Source: Uloborus plumipes (taxonomy: Eukaryota; Arthropoda; Arachnida; Araneae; Uloboridae). Taken from it: a stretch of DNA of 64,000 bases. The notes beneath the pieces are model-generated. The model was not told the origin of the DNA. It searched no databases and saw only the letters and a program-made list of their open reading frames with translations. This document shows positions 1-12,200 of this stretch, in pieces; the stretch's first letter is position 1; every line of letters begins with the position of its first letter. The stretch covers positions 62,001 through 126,000 of the forward strand of contig JAXGGA010002064.1 of assembly GCA_038373865.1 (NCBI GenBank), read 5' to 3'. The position numbers were made by a program, and so were the translations under genes.

Positions 1-1038
1 CACAGCTATTCAATGAGGAACGTGTACGCAAACACTGAACTATGTTTGTTGACTAAATGGAGTACCTGCTTTTGTGCGTGTTTTGCAAACAAAGAAAATA
101 CTTGTTAAAGAGATGAAAGGGATGTTAATACCTAAAACCGTTATTAAATGCTGTGATTGGAATAAGTTTTAGATACTTTTATGGCACAAAAGGGGAATAG
201 TATGAACGAGTGCACAAATAGATTTGGGATGAGCTTCACTGTAATAATTCACTCATAAAGAGATGAATTGGTGATTAGTTTAGTCAGAACTAGGAATAAA
301 TATAGCCCACTTATTCTAATTAAAGGATTTTCAATTATTGCTGCATATCGAGCAACAAATATGTGGAAAAGTATGAAGTATTCGGAATGAAGACAATGAT
401 AAAGCTTATGCATGTATTCTAAAGTTGATTAAGTAAGTAATAAATTCAATACATAAGTATTCAGAATAAATATTTAACAGTACCAACAGAGTAATTGCGT
501 TATCGTTTCGATTATTTAAGTAGAAAATTACAATTAAGTATTGCAGCGTGATCTATTCATTTTAGTTTAGAGAAATATCTTTAACGTGAATATCTATTTT
601 AATAATCCATGTGCCATTTTTTTTTTGTATGTCATATTATCCTAAGGATATTTGAAGGAATTAGTACGAAACAGTAAACTCTAAGAGTATCACAATAACA
701 ATTAAACTTGTAATATACATTCCTTCATGGTAAATCGGGACGAGTCACCACTGCCTACCTAATGGGATATATTATATTAAAAATGCAGGGCTCACATTAG
801 AGAAGAAACTGCACCAGGATTTCAAACCCAGACTAAACTGTTGAGTGTGATTTTTTACATTTTGGTGAGGGTTTCTTTTCTTTTCTTTTTTTTCTTTTTT
901 TTCGTAGTTTAGTTTATTGCTTGAACATTTCAGATAAATATTTATTTTCACAAAATATTTGCATATCATGTACAGCAAATTTTGTTAAATAATCATAACA
1001 TTGAAAGAGAACGTTTTATTTGTTTTCTAGAACAAAGA
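1..1038. other. AT-rich non-coding stretch
   Basis: No supported gene, RNA or element ends are visible. The sequence is AT-rich with short homopolymers, including a pyrimidine-rich tract around 870-905. The only longer reading frame here, on the minus strand over that tract, is low-complexity and lysine-rich and is not believed to be coding. Confidence 0.6.
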
Positions 1039-1040
1039 TA

Positions 1041-2347
1041 GGGGAGACTGGGGACGGTTGTGACAATTTTCAATTGCTCCCCCATAGATCCCTTAGTAAT
1101 GCCTGTGAGCTGGTTTAAAGTTTTTATGTTAAAGTGTACATTTGCCTGCTTATAAATACTAAAATTTTCTCCCTAAGTACAATAGTTAACTCACAGACCA
1201 AATTAAACCAAAAAGGGAAAAATGTCACATACGACCCCACCCCAGGGGCAGTTGTGACAGTGTTTGGGGTCGGTTGTGACAAGTTCAAAAATACAGCAAA
1301 ACAGTCTAGATCACTTTTGATTTCAAGTAATATTAAACGTAAATCAACATAACCTTCATCTGGGAAAGTTTAACACTTAACAATGTGTCTCTTTCAGTTG
1401 AAGTAGGCTTATACCAAGTTTCGGAACATTATCAGGTTTTTGGAATTTCGTAACGTCTGTTTTGGCAACATTATACACATCCTGTGGGTCATAGCCGTGT
1501 GTGTTCATAACAATTCTCAAGTATCAAAGAAAGATTCCACATTTGTTTGTTTTATTGAAGCTTGTTATTCTTGAAAGGCTAGTTGCATGAACTACACGAA
1601 CAGACGTGAAAAATTTATATTCATAAATGAATGAAACCATTTCTCAGTAGCCATTTTGCTCTCATGTCTGCTTTCAGCTTATATGTAAGCTCAAAAGCAC
1701 TTTATTATGAGCAATATAACCTTTGCATACGCTATTTTCATTGTGACAGCGCCGGCTGGCTCCATCGAGTTTACGAATGAATGTTTCGTAGCAAAGACTT
1801 GCGATTAACGTTGCATTTCCAAAGCTGCCCGAAAGAAAAAGAGTTTTACTTCTTTATAAGCTTGTTTAAATTTCATTAGGTCACACTGCCCTATTTCTGT
1901 CTTCTTCAAGCGTATTATGGGCATCAAATATGATAAAAACATGTTTTACTCATGTCACAACCGTCCCCACGCAATTTGTCACAACCGACCCCAACCCACT
2001 ACTTTTGAAAACAGCAATCGCCATGGCAATACGAAATAGCCTACATAAAAAGTAATCACTGCTATTTCACTATTAAAGTTCACTACTAATGGGGGGAAAA
2101 CTTTCATTTCTCTATCTGTACCCATTCAACAGAAATTACTAAAAGAACTCGAACAAAAAAATTCACTTTTGACTGTTAAAAAGTAACCAACCCCTCTGCT
2201 AGCGTTAATGTCGCTCGATGGTTACAGCAATGCTTTGACACACATTCAGATCAACTTGCTGATACTCTCTCTCTCTCTTTATTTCAACCAGGTATTAATT
2301 ATGGTTTAGCTAATATGACGACTGTCACAACCGTCCTCAGTCTCCCC
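1041..2347. mobile_element. Non-autonomous TIR transposon, TA target site, ~1.3 kb
   Basis: The left end reads GGGGAGACTGGGGACGGTTG and the right end is its near-perfect reverse complement, so this is a terminal-inverted-repeat element. TA lies just outside both ends (1039-1040 and 2348-2349), as expected for a TA-duplicating superfamily. The core motif GGTTGTGACA recurs inside: near 1248-1285 in forward orientation and near 1953-1995 in reverse, giving nested subterminal inverted repeats that could be transposase-binding sites. No transposase frame is present. The superfamily is not established; the TA site fits the IS630/Tc1/mariner group but also others. Confidence 0.8.
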
Positions 2348-3331
2348 TACTTCTCAATATTTTAGCATTGTTGACAACTAATTTATTTAAAGAAAAAATA
2401 ACAGTAGAATAACTAACTAAAGTTTGTCTCATAGGCAAACATTTTTTCTTAACCATTAATTTATTTTGGTTCTAAGAAAAAACATCCCCGGAAAGAACGT
2501 CCCCGACAAAGCGCCCCCGGAAAAAATGTCCCCTAGGAAAAAAATTGAGATGCAAAATTTTTTTAAAGCGTTTTCTGTTAGCGATTAAATTTTTAATCAT
2601 AAAAAAGTAAGTAATTCTTTTGAAAAGTGAGAGAAGTATTTTATTAAAAATTAAAAAAAAAAAAATCTAACTTGAATTTTGTTAATATTTTATTTGCAAT
2701 CTTTCATTTTAATTCATTACAAGGGCTGTAATTTAGAGGGAAACAAAGAAATGTTATATTTTATCAACAAAAATTGTTCTTAAATTGACTTGATTTAACT
2801 TTTTTTTTTTGCTATATTTCATTTTATTTCATCGTAAGTTATATAATTGTTAGAGAAAAATAAACAAAATGTGAATGTGTGGTTAGTCGTTTCTTAGTTG
2901 AATTCTTTAACAGTTTGTTTGTATATATATATATATTTTTTTTTTTAAGAAGGGATCCTGCTTTAAAATTGTCAAAAAATCGATGTTGGGGGGGGGGGGG
3001 AAGGGCATTAAAGAAATAGAAAGTCTAACGAACTTTTTAGATTATTTTATTACATGTCTGAACATAGGATAAAACATTTTTTTTTTTAGAAAAATATTCA
3101 CGTGCAACCGATGATTTTTTATGCACATTCATGCAACTGCTGTTTTCAATCGGCAGGTCAGATAGAACTCGTAATTTTTATTAAAAACGCCAGTCTAATA
3201 GTTACATAGTTACATATTTTCCTTCTATTTGAACTAAACGCACTCCCGAAAAATAATTCTTATCAAATGTTTAGCAAATTGAAATGCTTTTTTTACTTTT
3301 TTTTCAAACCTGAGAAAACATTCCAATTTCA

Positions 3332-3337
<6 letters not shown>

Positions 3338-3369
<32 letters not shown>
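3338..3369. repeat. Poly(A) tract
   Basis: An uninterrupted run of about 30 adenines. Its minus-strand reading gives a poly-phenylalanine tail to a frame across this region, which is an artefact. Confidence 0.9.
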
Positions 3370-3372
<3 letters not shown>

Positions 3373-3461
3373 TCATTCGAACATTTATTTGTAAACTACA
3401 GCTTTTTATTTGAAGTATGACCACTTTCCCCATTGACCATTTTACCCCACCAGACCTTATA

Positions 3462-3642
3462 CAGTTGAGCCCGCTTAATGGAATAGCCATTTTGCCGGGG
3501 CGGCTCCAAAAACGGGATATCCAAAAAGCGGGATATTCCATTATCCAGGATGAAAATAATGCACTATAACGGTTTGGTACATTGAAAATTTATTATATTA
3601 AGCGGGATATTCCTTTAACCAATATTCTAGTGGACTTGACTG
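3462..3642. mobile_element. Short MITE with CAGT termini, TA-flanked
   Basis: The left end CAGTTGAGCCCGCTTAAT and the right end TGGACTTGACTG form imperfect inverted repeats (CAGTyrAGyCC), with TA on both sides (3460-3461, 3643-3644). CAGT ends and TA target sites are characteristic of the pogo/Tigger group, from which many MITEs derive. The inner motif GCGGGATATTCC occurs twice in the same orientation. It has no coding capacity and sits inside the GTCCCC foldback, so it is the younger insertion. Confidence 0.7.
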
Positions 3643-4030
3643 TATTTGCAAAGAAAACTATTCATCAATAATTGTATTTAATATCCAATGCTGTTTAATA
3701 ATATCAAAAATTACAAAAAAAGTCCATTAAATCAAGCGATAAACGCTTCTAAGTAGCTACATCATGAGAAAAAAGCACCACTAAAACCATTTGTTGAAAA
3801 AAAAATAGTAAAACAAATGCTGCTAAAATTTCTGTTCATCACTGGAAATGGTTAAAACACCGAAATGGTTTTAAAAAAAATAAATAAAAAAAAAACTCAA
3901 TTTTGTCCGTGCAAGATGCTTTTTCATCGGGGATGTCTTTTCCAACGGGACGTTTTTTACTAAGAGGACGTTTTTTCCAAGGGGACTTTTTCCCCGGGAA
4001 CGTTTTGTCGGGGACGTTTTTTCCTGTCAC

Positions 4031-5349
4031 CATTTAGGTTATGGTATGCTAATGCACTACTCTCAATTGATCTTGTAATGAAAACGTTTTTGTGCTGCTT
4101 CGAACCAAATTAGGTTTCAAAGTACGTTCTATTTGTTGCAACTAGAATCAGAAGATACATTTAAATATTCAAAGAACTTTGAGCCGTTAGCAAATCAATA
4201 AAAATTTACTCCATATATATTTATCCCATAATCTTAAAGACTAAATTTTGTTATGATCGCCTGTTCATTGATAATAACAATATGGCAGTTTAAATATCAG
4301 AGCTATTACATGTATACTGCCTGTCATCTTGAAATAAATGTATAAAATAGAAAAATCCGAGGTGAGAAATCTCGTGATCTTTTTAACGCATAGCCGGGTA
4401 AATAACATGGTAAACTGCGGGAACATCAGGCAAAAGGATTTTCAGGAGTGGGATTTAGAAAAAAAAAAGAAGGAATCCCGCAACCCCACACCCTTGATCG
4501 AACACTGCTGTCGTGTAAATGAAAATTTGAAATAATACCCAATCAAATATCATAATGTAAGTTCAGAAGCTGTGTAAATCGTTCAGTGCAAAAAATACGA
4601 AATAAATTAATTGCTATCAAGAAGTGAAATTGTAACTTAGAAGAATTTTATTCTTAATTTAACATGTTAAACTTTAATTATAACTATGACATTAAAGCTA
4701 TTTTCACCTTTTCAAACTAAATAAAGCTTTAAATATGTTTAAAATGCTAAACTCTATTTTTTATAGTGAATAGATTTATGCCTCATGTTGTTTCCAGGTA
4801 TCAAAAACGTGATCATTTCATCATGCAAGCATTTTACTGACTATTTTTGTTTCTTCCCGTTTTTTCCCACTGCATTTTTTACGTAGTTAATGATTTTTCT
4901 TAATTGGAGACTTTTCATCGTTACGCAAGGTTTTTTGTTCAAGCATTTAATGAACTATTCTAAGCTTAACGAGAAGGCTTATTTTTTGACCTTTTTAAAG
5001 GAAGCTCATTTTTATTTTCATGTTTAAAAAACTCCAAGAACTAAAATAATGTTATATGTGCATAATACAATTATACGTTATAAAAAATGTAAAGAACGTA
5101 AGTTTTTTTTTTTTTGCCTAATTGTTTTTTACGTAGTTTTTCAAGTCGTTTAAATGTTTATCTTGAGGAAAAAAAGTATTAAAAATTTAGGAAAAGTAGG
5201 ATGTTTTATTTTAAATGCCACTTATAAGTTCATGTGAGGTAAGCAGTTTTTAAGAAATAAAATTTTAATGATATTAATTATGATGATTATATTATTTGTC
5301 ATAATGACTATAATATTTACAAAATGGAAAAAGCTGAGGGATTAAAGGA

Positions 5350-5383
<34 letters not shown>

Positions 5384-5805
5384 AATTAAGGTCTTAAGAG
5401 CTTCAACATGCAATTCAACACCAGACAATACTTATTTGGTACAGATATCCTTTTGAGAATGGTGCCTTTCTAGAACATTGCCAGAAATGGACGTGCTGAA
5501 TTGTGTTATTGAATAGAAGAAAACAAAAAAAAAATGCACGTTTATTATTATGACAGCTTAGCAACGCATTACATCAGTCAACTCAATTCCTTATTCAAAT
5601 CTCATTTTGGAATTCCGTCCATTAGTTAATGCATTTGCATTTAATATCACGTGTTTTTAACATGGGGTAGAAAGACGTTTATTTGTCTCAAATCTTTTAA
5701 CAGTCAGTTTAAGATGAGATAATATAAGCCACATACATTTAGTGTTTTTCACATTCAAAGCTATGTAACATTGAAATCAAAAACATTTTAAAAAAATATC
5801 CCCTT
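4031..5805. other. AT-rich non-coding stretch with poly(T)
   Basis: I see no gene or element ends. The stretch has many poly-T and poly-A runs, the longest about 31 T at 5352-5382. A 65-residue frame near 4338-4535 is lysine- and asparagine-rich, shows no domain, and is treated as chance. Confidence 0.55.
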
Positions 5806-6039
5806 TGAGTAAAAGCATAAAAATCAACGTCTAAAAGCACAAATAAGCCAATTTAAAAAGCGGCAAATATGTCTCAAAGGCATAAAGCCTCCTTCTTCAG
5901 TGCCAAGCAAGAAATAGCCAAAGAAGCCCCATTTCTTGCTTGGCACTGAAGAAGGAGACTTCATGCCTTTGAAACATGTTTGCGGTTTTTTAAATTGGAC
6001 TTATGTGTGCTTTTAGACGTTGCTTTTTGGTTTTTACTC
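5806..6039. repeat. Foldback hairpin repeat, ~110-bp arms
   Basis: The arms at 5806-5915 and 5931-6039 are reverse complements with scattered mismatches, separated by about 15 bp. The innermost part of the stem, GCCAAGCAAGAAAT against ATTTCTTGCTTGGC, is perfect. It looks like a small MITE or snapback element; I see no clear target duplication. Confidence 0.8.
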
Positions 6040-6271
6040 ATTTGCGCACAAAATGAACTGTTTTTAAGTATACCCTTTATTTAAAATTGAAAAAAACCCG
6101 TTTATTAAAACTCTTTGTTGAAAAATAAAAAACCATAAAGAAAGAAAAAACAGAATTTAGTTTGAAATTTCAGCGCATTCAATGTAGATTAAGGTCATCC
6201 CCCAGGCCCGTTATTTAGCGGCTGCAGGGGGGTCACTTGCCCCCCCCCCCCCGACTTTGAGAAATCAATGT

Positions 6272-9062
6272 AGGGTCATTCCATTTTAAATCAACAAATG
6301 GGGTGCGCATCACCATTTTTGATTTTGATGAAAATTTGCATCTGTATTCCTTTTACTTCCCAGAGCTCAAAACAGTGTTTATTTTATTTTTAAAAAATTT
6401 ACCCTTTGATATATAGGCCATTTTTGTTGTTGGCAACAGCGAAAATTGGGCGTTTTGATGCTTTGTTTGATGAACTATAACTTTTTTTCTATCAAAGATT
6501 TTGAGCTCAAATATAGCTCATTGGAAAGCTAAGAAAAAGATCTTTTTATATATGCTAACAATAAATATCAGATTTTAAAAAAATATTTATTTCTTCAAGG
6601 TCAAAGCTCACGACGAAAATGACATTTTTTACTACTTTCGAACATTAAAAAACCCATGAAGGGTTCAAAGTAACAAGCCGAATTTTTCATCATATATTCA
6701 TAGTCATGGTTACTTACTGTATAAAAAAAATTGGCTTGTTACTCCACCCCCTTTATGAGATATGCCCCCCCAAAGTTGTAAATTTTTTTAAAAATCCAAC
6801 ATTCAACGCTAAAAAAATGCATGTGGGAGGCAAGATAAAAAATTTTTTATATGTGGTATTTTAAGTACTTTTTACCAGCTTTCTAATAAAACAAAAGTTG
6901 CTTTGTTATTCAAAGGCGTTTGGCAGATATAAGGGACTGAACTTTCAAAAAATTGCACAAAAACAACACGATTATTTTCACTTTTTAAATTTTTTTTTTA
7001 TTTAAATGTAATTATATACCTTATTCTTTGCCCTAAATGCTAAAAAAAGGCTAAGAAGAGCAATGAAGAAACATATTTAAAGTTTAATAAGATAATTTAA
7101 TATTTTTAACACCTGGGAATATAGAATACCAGTAAACTTGTATGATTTTTAAACATCTGATTGCTACCTACAACAGGACTGAGAATTTCTCAACTTGTCC
7201 AGGTTTGTTCATACCATGTGGTTTTCCTTGTTCTGGCTTGATCTCACATGTGTATCTTAGTTGTCTTTCAAATTCTGAAAGAAGTAGGTTGTTGAGCTAG
7301 TGTTTCTGCTGTAAAATCTTGTGAAGCTGATGTGATTTCTTTTCATTTCAAGTTCATTCATATTCACAGAATGTTTTGTTAAAGGTAAAAGAAGAAATTC
7401 TTTAGAATCCTTAAATATAAATTTAAATTTGTCTTTCTACATGTAAACAGTGAATAAGTTATGGATAACCCTAAATGCTCCATAGGAGTTTTTGAGAATG
7501 ATGATTGTAATATTTTAAGTTACAGTAGGCAGTCTACTGTAAATAGTATTTCTGAGTACAGTGATAATGATAAAACTTTACTGCACCTGAGAACTAGGTG
7601 TAAAACTATTGAAACTGTTTGTACCTACCATGCAAAAAAATTTCTTGCCAAATTTTGCCACCTTTATGGAACTTCTTGCTGGTAGGTACAAACAGTTTCA
7701 ATAGTTTTACACCTAGTTCTCAGGTGCAGTAAAGTTTTATCATTATCACTGTACTCAGAAATACTATTTACAGTAGACTGCCTACTGTAACTTAATATAT
7801 TACAATCATCATTCTCAAAAACTCCTATGGAGCATTTAGGGTTATCCATAACTTATTCACTGTTTACATGTAGAAAGACAAATTTAAATTTATATTTAAG
7901 GATTCTAAAGAATTTCTTTTTTTACCTTTAACAAAACATTCTGTGAATATGAATGAACTTGAAATGAAAAGAAATCACATCAGCTTCACAAGATTTTACA
8001 GCAGAAACACTAGCTCAACAACCTACTTCTTTCAGAATTTGAAAGACAACTAAGATACACATGTGAAAGCAAGCCAGAACAAGGATGACCACATGGTATG
8101 AACAAACCTGGACAAGTTGAAAAATGCTCAGTCCTGTTACTCCACAATAGGTAGCAATCAGATGTTTAAAAATCAGACAAGTTTAGTGGTATTCTATATT
8201 CCTAGGTGTTAAAAATATTAAATTATCTTATTAAACTTTAAATATGTTTCTTCATTGCTCTTCTTAGTCTTTTTTTAGCATTTAAAGCAAAGAATAAGGT
8301 ATATAATTACATTTAAATAAAAAAAAGATTTAAAAAAATGAAAATAATCGTGTTGTTTTTGTGCAATTTTTTGAAAGTTCAGTCCCTTATATCTGCCAAA
8401 CGCCTTTGAATAACAAAGCAACTTTTGTTTCATTAGAAAGCTGGTAAAAAGTACTTAACATACCACATATAAAAAAATTTTTATCTTGCCCCCCACATGC
8501 ATTTTTTTAGCGTTGAAAATTGGATTTTTTAAAAAATTTACAACTTGGGGGGGGGGGTGGCATATCTCATAAAGGGGGTGGAGTAACAAGCCAATTTTTT
8601 TATACAGTAAGTAACCATGACTATGAATATATGATGAAAAAATCGGCTTGTTACTTTGAACCTTTCATGGGTTTTTTAATGCTCGAAAGTAGTAAAAAAT
8701 GTTATTTTCGCCGTGAACTTTGACCTTGAAAAAAATAAATATTTTTTTTAAATCTGAAATTTATTGATAGCATATATAAAAAGATTTTTTTCTTGGCTTT
8801 CCAATGAGCTATATTTGAGCTCAAAATCTTTGATAGAAAAAAAGTTATAGTTTATCAAACAAAGCATCAAAACGCCCAATTTTCGCTGTTGCCAACAACA
8901 AAAATGGCCTATATATCAAAGGGTAAATTTTTAAAAAATAAAATGAACACTGTTTTGAGCTCTGGGAAGTAAAAGGAATACACATGCAAATTTTCATCAA
9001 AATCAAAAATGGTGATGCAACAACTTTTTTGAAAATTTGTTGATTTAAAATGGAATGACCCT
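6272..9062. repeat. Giant palindrome, ~1.36-1.38-kb arms
   Basis: Arms at about 6272-7629 and 7680-9062 are near-identical reverse complements around a ~50-bp unique spacer. Termini are AGGGTCATTCCATTTTAA and its complement. Differences between arms are mostly small indels; for example the right arm has an extra TGTGGAGTAA-type segment near 8140. Each arm carries the same small frame pointing inward (from 7461 on + and 7849 on -) beginning MDNPKCSIGVFENDD; it has no recognisable domain and probably reflects the palindrome rather than a gene. Long foldback elements of this type are usually non-autonomous DNA transposons; no transposase is visible. Confidence 0.85.
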
Positions 9063-9251
9063 GTATTTACATATAAGTGGGCGTGTTTTTTGTTGTTTTC
9101 TGGCAAAATTTATTGTGTTTTTACCCTTTGCCCCCCCCCCTGGAAAAACTTGCAATGACGTCCCTGTCATCCCCCCACCACCTAAAAAAGCAAATGTTTT
9201 ATACGCTTTTTCTCCAGCAATATCACCTTTTTCGCAGTACCTATCAACCAA

Positions 9252-12200
9252 ATTAAGAGCAAGAATCTGAGAGAGTGTCACGCCTGTGATTCATGACCTC
9301 TCAGATTTTCTCCCAAAAATTACCAAATGTTTAGTATCTCATTGAAAGACAAAATCTAGAATGTTTTGCTCTAAAGTTGAGTTGTTTAGTTTTTATGGAC
9401 CCCTAAAGATGAAGGTGCGGCATCAAAAATTAAGCGGATTTTCAAGACATAGAAGTTGCCGTGAGTCAAAACTCTTACCAGGAACTGTTTAACTCCAATT
9501 TTATTTTTGTATATAAGCGATTCCATACCAAATCACCGAAAAAAAAAAAGTTGGTCGCACGACCGACTCGGATTTTTTTTTAATTTGGTACACAGATTGA
9601 TGGTATAAAGGTATGAAAAAGCCCAAAAGGAAAGTTACCTGCTCCACTTATTTTCTGAGATATATGCCCTCAAAGTTTGTCCGCCACGTCAAAATACTAA
9701 AAAAGTGATGTTATTTAATCATTTTTTATAAAAAATTGTACTCATGCAAAATAAAAGTGTTAGATATCTATGGAAACTAGTTAGTCCAGGCATTCTGAAA
9801 AAAAAATACTAGAACGTTCATAATGAAAATTGCCAAGGTACAGGGCTCTTTGAAGTTGTCACCACAAAAACTTGATTTTGCAGATTTTGCTAAAATTCAG
9901 ACATTTATTACAAAAAAAGGCAAACAAAACCAAAGGTTTTCTCACTTTCTGGTAGTGTACAGGTCCTCCCTGTAAATTGCTACGCAATAAATTTTTTGGG
10001 TTTCTCACTCCTTCTTGGAAATATTTTAGCTTAAAAATAAACCGTAAGGCAAAAAATGCGTTTTTGGCCATCTTGGCAGCCATTTTTCTCATAAAGGGGG
10101 AGCAGTAGAAACTTTAATTTTTTTTTTTAAACAAGCCACTGATATGTTAGCTATACACAGGAAAAGAGTTTACTTTTGGTTATTTCTCCCATTAAGAGAT
10201 ATCCTGCTGACAGTATGTGGATGTTTTTCGCGACGACCATATGCTTTTGTTCCCCCTCTCATGGACTTAAAATTAATTAAACCAAAAAATAATGATATAT
10301 TTATTATCAGCTGTATTATCTACCCAATATGTCATGAAATTTAATTTATTAAATCATTGAACAATAAATTAGATAATTGATGAAAAAAAAGAAAAAGTAT
10401 TTCTCTGATGCCTGAGCATTATGCATTCATAATTATAAAGCACTAAATACTTTCTTGAGAAATTAATTAACATAAATGAGCTCTAAATAGTTATATTATA
10501 AGCAATACCCAATCTTGTGATTGGGATACTCCTGTTTTTAATTGAAGAATTTCTTGAATATCACATGAATATCAGGAAAATAAATGAGGTCTTTTCGTTT
10601 GATGTAGGATATTTTATGACAAATTTCATTTGATGGGTTACTAACTGAGCATGGTGATAAAGAGCTATTAATTTCAGCATCGAATTCCATTTTACCTTAT
10701 TAACAGTTAAATATTTACAAAATAATTAAATAAATAATTTAATATAAAGCCATGCTTGAAGAATTAAAATTAGTGCAACTAATTTATTCCCATACTGATC
10801 TTTACAAAATTGACATGCGTTGAGCACTGATAAGAACTGACAAGAAAAAGTTTACTCACTAAAATATTAGTTCACAGATACTATAAAGCATACATTCTAT
10901 TTTCCACAAAATAATACTGTAACAAAGAACAAGGGTATCCTCCTGTTTATAGCCATCAATCAGGAACATCCAATCACAAGATTGGGTATTGCCTATGAGA
11001 TAAATATTCGAAGCTCCTTTATTTTAATTGATTTTTCAAGAAATTCTTTAGTACCTACGCCTTTATACCCTTGTTCTTTGTTGCAGTATTATTTTGTAGA
11101 AAATAGAATGTACGCTTTATAGTATCTGTGAACTAGTATTTTAGTGAGTAAACTTATTCTTGTCAGTTCTTATCAGTGCTCAACACATGTCAGTTTTGTA
11201 AAGATCAGTATGGGGATAAATTAGTTGCACTAATTTTAATTCTTCAAGCATGGCTTTATATTAAATTATTTATTTAATTATTTTGTAAATATTTAACTAT
11301 TAATAAGGTAAAATGGAATTCGATGCTGAAATTAATAGCTCTTTATCACCATGCTCAGTTAGTAGCCCATCAAATGAAATTTGTCATAAAGTATCCTACA
11401 TCAAATGAAAAGACCTCATTTATTTTCCTGATATTCATGTGATATTCAAGAAATTCTTCAATTAAAAACAGGACTACCCAATCACAAGATTGGGTATTGC
11501 TTATAATATAACTATTTAGAGCTCATTTATGTTAATTAATTTCTCAAGAAAGTATTTAGTGCTTTATAATTATGAATGCATAATGCTCAGGCATCAGAGA
11601 AATACTTTTTCTTGTTTTCATCAATTATCTAATTTATCGTTCAATGATTTAATAAATTAAATTTCATGACATATTGAGTAGATAATACAGATAATAATAA
11701 ATATATAATTATTTTTTTGTTTAATTAATTTTAAGTCCATGAGAGGGGGAACAAAAGCATATGGTCGTCGCGAAAAACATGCACATACTGTCAGCAGGAT
11801 ATCTCTTAATGGGAGAAATAACCAAAAGTAAACTCTTTTCCTGTGAATAGCTAACATATCAGTGACTTGTTCTTAAAAAAAATTAAAGCTTCTACTGCTC
11901 CCCCTTTATGAGAAAAATGGCTGCCAAAATGGCCAAAAACGCATTTTTTGCCTTATGGCTTATTTTTAAGCTAAAATATTTTCAAGAAGGAGTGAGAAAC
12001 CCAAAAAATTTATTGCGTAGCAATTTACAGGGAGGACCTGTACACTACCAGAAAGTGAGAAAACCTTTGGTTTTGTTTGCCTTTTTTTGTAATAAATGCC
12101 TGAATTTTAGCAAAATCTGCAAAATCAAGTTTTTGTGGTGACAACTTCAAAGAGCCCTGTACCTTGGCAATTTTCATTATGAACGTTCTAGTATTTTTTT

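Larger units (their letters stand above)
2476..4023. repeat. Foldback repeat with GTCCCC arrays at both ends
   Basis: The left edge (2476-2540) has several imperfect copies of a unit like AAAACGTCCCCG. The right edge (3922-4023) has the same unit in reverse complement, about six to seven copies. Between them is low-complexity AT-rich DNA that includes a 181-bp MITE. I read it as one foldback element with arrayed ends; precise ends and target duplication are not clear. A minus-strand frame through the right array encodes a short repeated peptide, which follows from the DNA periodicity. Confidence 0.6.

Noticed and set aside
3839..4033. Minus-strand repeat protein of KxxP units
   Set aside because: It is the direct translation of the GTCCCC array and carries no other sequence.
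7461..7849. Mirror 60-75-residue frames as a gene pair
   Set aside because: They lie symmetrically across the palindrome centre, have no domain, and one extends only into the spacer. The DNA structure explains them.
9859..12141. Mirror frames MRKMAAK... and MLAIHRK... as genes
   Set aside because: Same reason: mirror images in palindrome arms, short, with no recognised domain or splice context.
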